Assembly: GCA_902797925.1 (NCBI GenBank)
Contig: CADBUT010000115.1
Span: 1 to 8,355 of the forward strand
From: an uncultured Spirochaetaceae bacterium
Lineage (GTDB): Bacteria > Spirochaetota > Spirochaetia > Treponematales > Treponemataceae
Length of the DNA: 8,355 bases
Direction of reading: 5' to 3'
Part shown: positions 6,796-8,355 of the stretch, piece by piece
Layout of the letters: every line of letters begins with the position of its first letter
Position numbering within the stretch: position 1 is the first letter of the stretch
The notes under the pieces: model-generated
Told to the model about the DNA's origin: nothing
Databases searched by the model: none
The model's input: the letters and a program-made list of their open reading frames with translations, nothing else
Translations under genes and position numbers: made by a program

Positions 6796-7983
6796 ATGGC
6801 AAAGGAAAAGTTCGAGAGAACGAAGCCGCATATGAACGTTGGAACCATCGGTCACGTTGACCATGGTAAGACAACTCTTTCAGCGGCAATCACAATGTAT
6901 TGTGCCAAGAAATATGGCGACAAGGCTATGAAGTATGACGAAATTGATAATGCTCCAGAGGAAAAAGCTCGTGGTATTACAATTAACACACGTCACCTTG
7001 AGTATCAGTCAGACAAACGTCACTATGCTCATATCGACTGCCCGGGACATGCTGACTATGTTAAGAACATGATTACTGGTGCTGCTCAGATGGATGGTGC
7101 TATCCTCGTTGTTTCTGCTCCAGATTCAGTTATGCCACAGACACGCGAACACATCTTGCTTGCACGTCAGGTAGGTGTTCCAAAGATTATCGTTTTCTTG
7201 AACAAAATCGATTTGTTGGACGACCCGGATCTTCTCGAATTGGTAGAAGAAGAAGTTCGTGACGTTCTCGAATCATACGGATATCCACGTGATACACCAA
7301 TCGTTAAGGGTTCTGCATTCAAAGCTTTGGCTGACGGTGCTACTGCTGATGATACAAAGTGCATCGACGAATTGCTCGAAGTAATGGATACATACTTTGA
7401 TGATCCAGTACGCGACAGTGATAAACCATTCTTGATGCCAATCGAAGACGTATTTACAATTTCTGGACGAGGAACAGTAGTTACAGGACGAATTGAACGT
7501 GGTGTAATTAACTTGAACGATACAGTTGAAATCGTAGGTATTCGTCCTACAGCTTCAACAGTTGCTACAGGTATCGAAATGTTCCAGAAGACATTGGATC
7601 AGGGTATCGCTGGTGATAACGTTGGTATTCTTCTTCGAGGTATTGAAAAGAAAGATGTTGAACGTGGACAGGTTCTTGCTAAGCCAGGTACAATTCATCC
7701 ACATACAAAGTTTGAAGGACAGATTTATGTTCTTTCAAAGGAAGAAGGTGGACGACACAGCCCATTCTTCTCAGGATACCGACCACAGTTCTATTTCCGA
7801 ACAACAGATATTACAGGTACTGTAACGCTTCCTGCTGGAGTTGATATGGTTAAACCTGGTGATAATGTTAAGATTATCGGAGAATTGATTCACCCAGTTG
7901 CTATGGACAAAGGTTTGAAGTTCGCTATTCGTGAAGGTGGACGAACAATCGCTTCTGGTCAGGTAACAGAAATCGTAGAATAA
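6796..7983 (+). CDS. tuf: Elongation factor Tu
   Basis: This is the GTPase that brings aminoacyl-tRNA to the ribosomal A site; 395 residues from the ATG at 6796, the normal length. The G-domain motifs are complete: GHVDHGKT at 19-26, RGITIN with T62 at 59-64, DCPGH at 81-85 including the catalytic H85, NKID at 136-139 and SAF at 173-175. Most bacteria have SAL at the last site; I recall SAF from other treponemes, so I read it as lineage-typical. Domains 2 and 3 follow, with SGRGTVVTGRIERG (223-236), EEGGRHSPFFSGYRPQFYFR (316-335) and FAIREGGRT (376-384). The gene is separated from rpsG by about 600 bases and not preceded by fusA, so it heads its own unit with rpsJ. Codon use is odd: the first nine arginine codons contain no CGA, while 7 of the last 11, from codon 225 on, are CGA. 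Proline is mostly CCA, unlike rpoC. Confidence 0.99.
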   Translation: MAKEKFERTKPHMNVGTIGHVDHGKTTLSAAITMYCAKKYGDKAMKYDEIDNAPEEKARGITINTRHLEYQSDKRHYAHIDCPGHADYVKNMITGAAQMDGAILVVSAPDSVMPQTREHILLARQVGVPKIIVFLNKIDLLDDPDLLELVEEEVRDVLESYGYPRDTPIVKGSAFKALADGATADDTKCIDELLEVMDTYFDDPVRDSDKPFLMPIEDVFTISGRGTVVTGRIERGVINLNDTVEIVGIRPTASTVATGIEMFQKTLDQGIAGDNVGILLRGIEKKDVERGQVLAKPGTIHPHTKFEGQIYVLSKEEGGRHSPFFSGYRPQFYFRTTDITGTVTLPAGVDMVKPGDNVKIIGELIHPVAMDKGLKFAIREGGRTIASGQVTEIVE

Positions 7984-7990
7984 GGATGAT

Positions 7991-8028
7991 AAATAGGGCG
8001 GAAGGTTTCCGAATCTTCCGTCTTATTT
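7991..8028 (+). terminator. Hairpin between tuf and rpsJ, terminator or attenuator
   Basis: Bases 7991-8004 pair with 8015-8028 to give 14 continuous pairs, two of them G-U, around a 10-base loop. The core CGGAAG/CTTCCG (7999-8004, 8015-8020) is followed by the T-rich TCTTATTTT, which pairs with an A-rich 5' arm, the form of many intrinsic terminators. A competing small stem, GGAA 8000-8003 with TTCC 8007-8010, is also possible. It would let tuf be expressed above the downstream ribosomal genes. rpsJ's Shine-Dalgarno (8033-8037) lies just outside the stem, so partial read-through is the simplest reading. Confidence 0.7.
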
Positions 8029-8041
8029 TCCTGGAGGAAAA

Positions 8042-8350
8042 ATGGCTACTGAAAAGATTCGAGTCAAGCTCAAGGCTTTTGATGTTGAGTTGATCGATCA
8101 AAGTGCAAAATCCATTGTGCAGACAGTGCAGAAAGCTGGAGCTAAGGTTTCAGGACCTATCCCGCTTCCTACCAGAATCAATAAGATTACAGTTTTGCGT
8201 TCACCACACGTAAACAAGAAATCGCGAGAACAGTTTGAAATGCGTTCTCATAAACGACTTATTGATATTATAGAACCTTCATCAGGTGTTATGGATGCTT
8301 TGATGAAGCTTGAATTGCCTGCTGGTGTTGATGTAGAAATTAAACAGTAA
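8042..8350 (+). CDS. rpsJ: 30S ribosomal protein S10
   Basis: This is ribosomal protein S10, 102 residues, full length. It sits in the 30S head and, as NusE, also binds NusB and NusG in rRNA antitermination and transcription-translation coupling. The ATG at 8042 follows GGAGG at 8033-8037 with four bases between. Conserved blocks are IRVKLKAFDVELIDQSAKSI at the N-terminus, GPIPLPTRINKITVLRSPHV (38-57), and the extended-loop and helix region NKKSREQFEMRSHKRLIDI (58-76), ending PAGVDVEIKQ. It is normally the first gene of the S10 ribosomal operon, so rplC is expected beyond the window. It lies 58 bases after tuf with a terminator-like hairpin between and no separate promoter that I can see. Three of its six arginine codons are CGA, the pattern of the second half of tuf. 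Confidence 0.99.
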   Translation: MATEKIRVKLKAFDVELIDQSAKSIVQTVQKAGAKVSGPIPLPTRINKITVLRSPHVNKKSREQFEMRSHKRLIDIIEPSSGVMDALMKLELPAGVDVEIKQ

Positions 8351-8355
8351 TTATA

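Overview
The window comes from a spirochaete, most likely a Treponema. The evidence is the form of the EF-Tu, RpoC and ribosomal proteins (for example SAF rather than the common SAL in the EF-Tu G5 loop) and the gene order tuf-rpsJ without fusA upstream. The genus is inferred from remembered family sequences. I cannot give a species. All recognised genes lie on the + strand and belong to core transcription and translation.

Layout: (1) 1-873 is the 3' end of rpoB, cut by the window edge. (2) 927-5186 is complete rpoC. (3) 5187-5338 is a 152-base gap with a good-looking internal promoter. (4) 5339-6195 holds rpsL and rpsG, 11 bases apart. (5) 6196-6254 holds two consecutive hairpins, the second a strong intrinsic terminator that closes the rpoBC-rpsLG transcription unit. 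(6) 6255-6795 is about 540 bases with no gene I can recognise: an AT-rich spacer, a promoter-like site, a 300-base segment richer in G+C with many small inverted repeats, and an AT-rich tuf promoter region with a 9-bp inverted repeat. (7) 6796-7983 is tuf. (8) A 14-bp hairpin with a T-rich 3' side separates tuf from rpsJ (8042-8350), normally the first ribosomal gene of the S10 operon, which presumably continues past the window.

The genes supply the two large catalytic subunits of RNA polymerase, two 30S decoding/head proteins (S12, S7), the elongation factor that delivers aminoacyl-tRNA, and S10, which also works in antitermination. The window is therefore the meeting point of a str-type cluster lacking fusA with the head of the S10 cluster. 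No defence, mobile, CRISPR or accessory system is visible. The two points that deserve most attention are the unexplained structured segment between rpsG and tuf, and an abrupt change in arginine codon choice: CGA is almost absent for about 7.4 kb, then frequent from the middle of tuf to the end of rpsJ.
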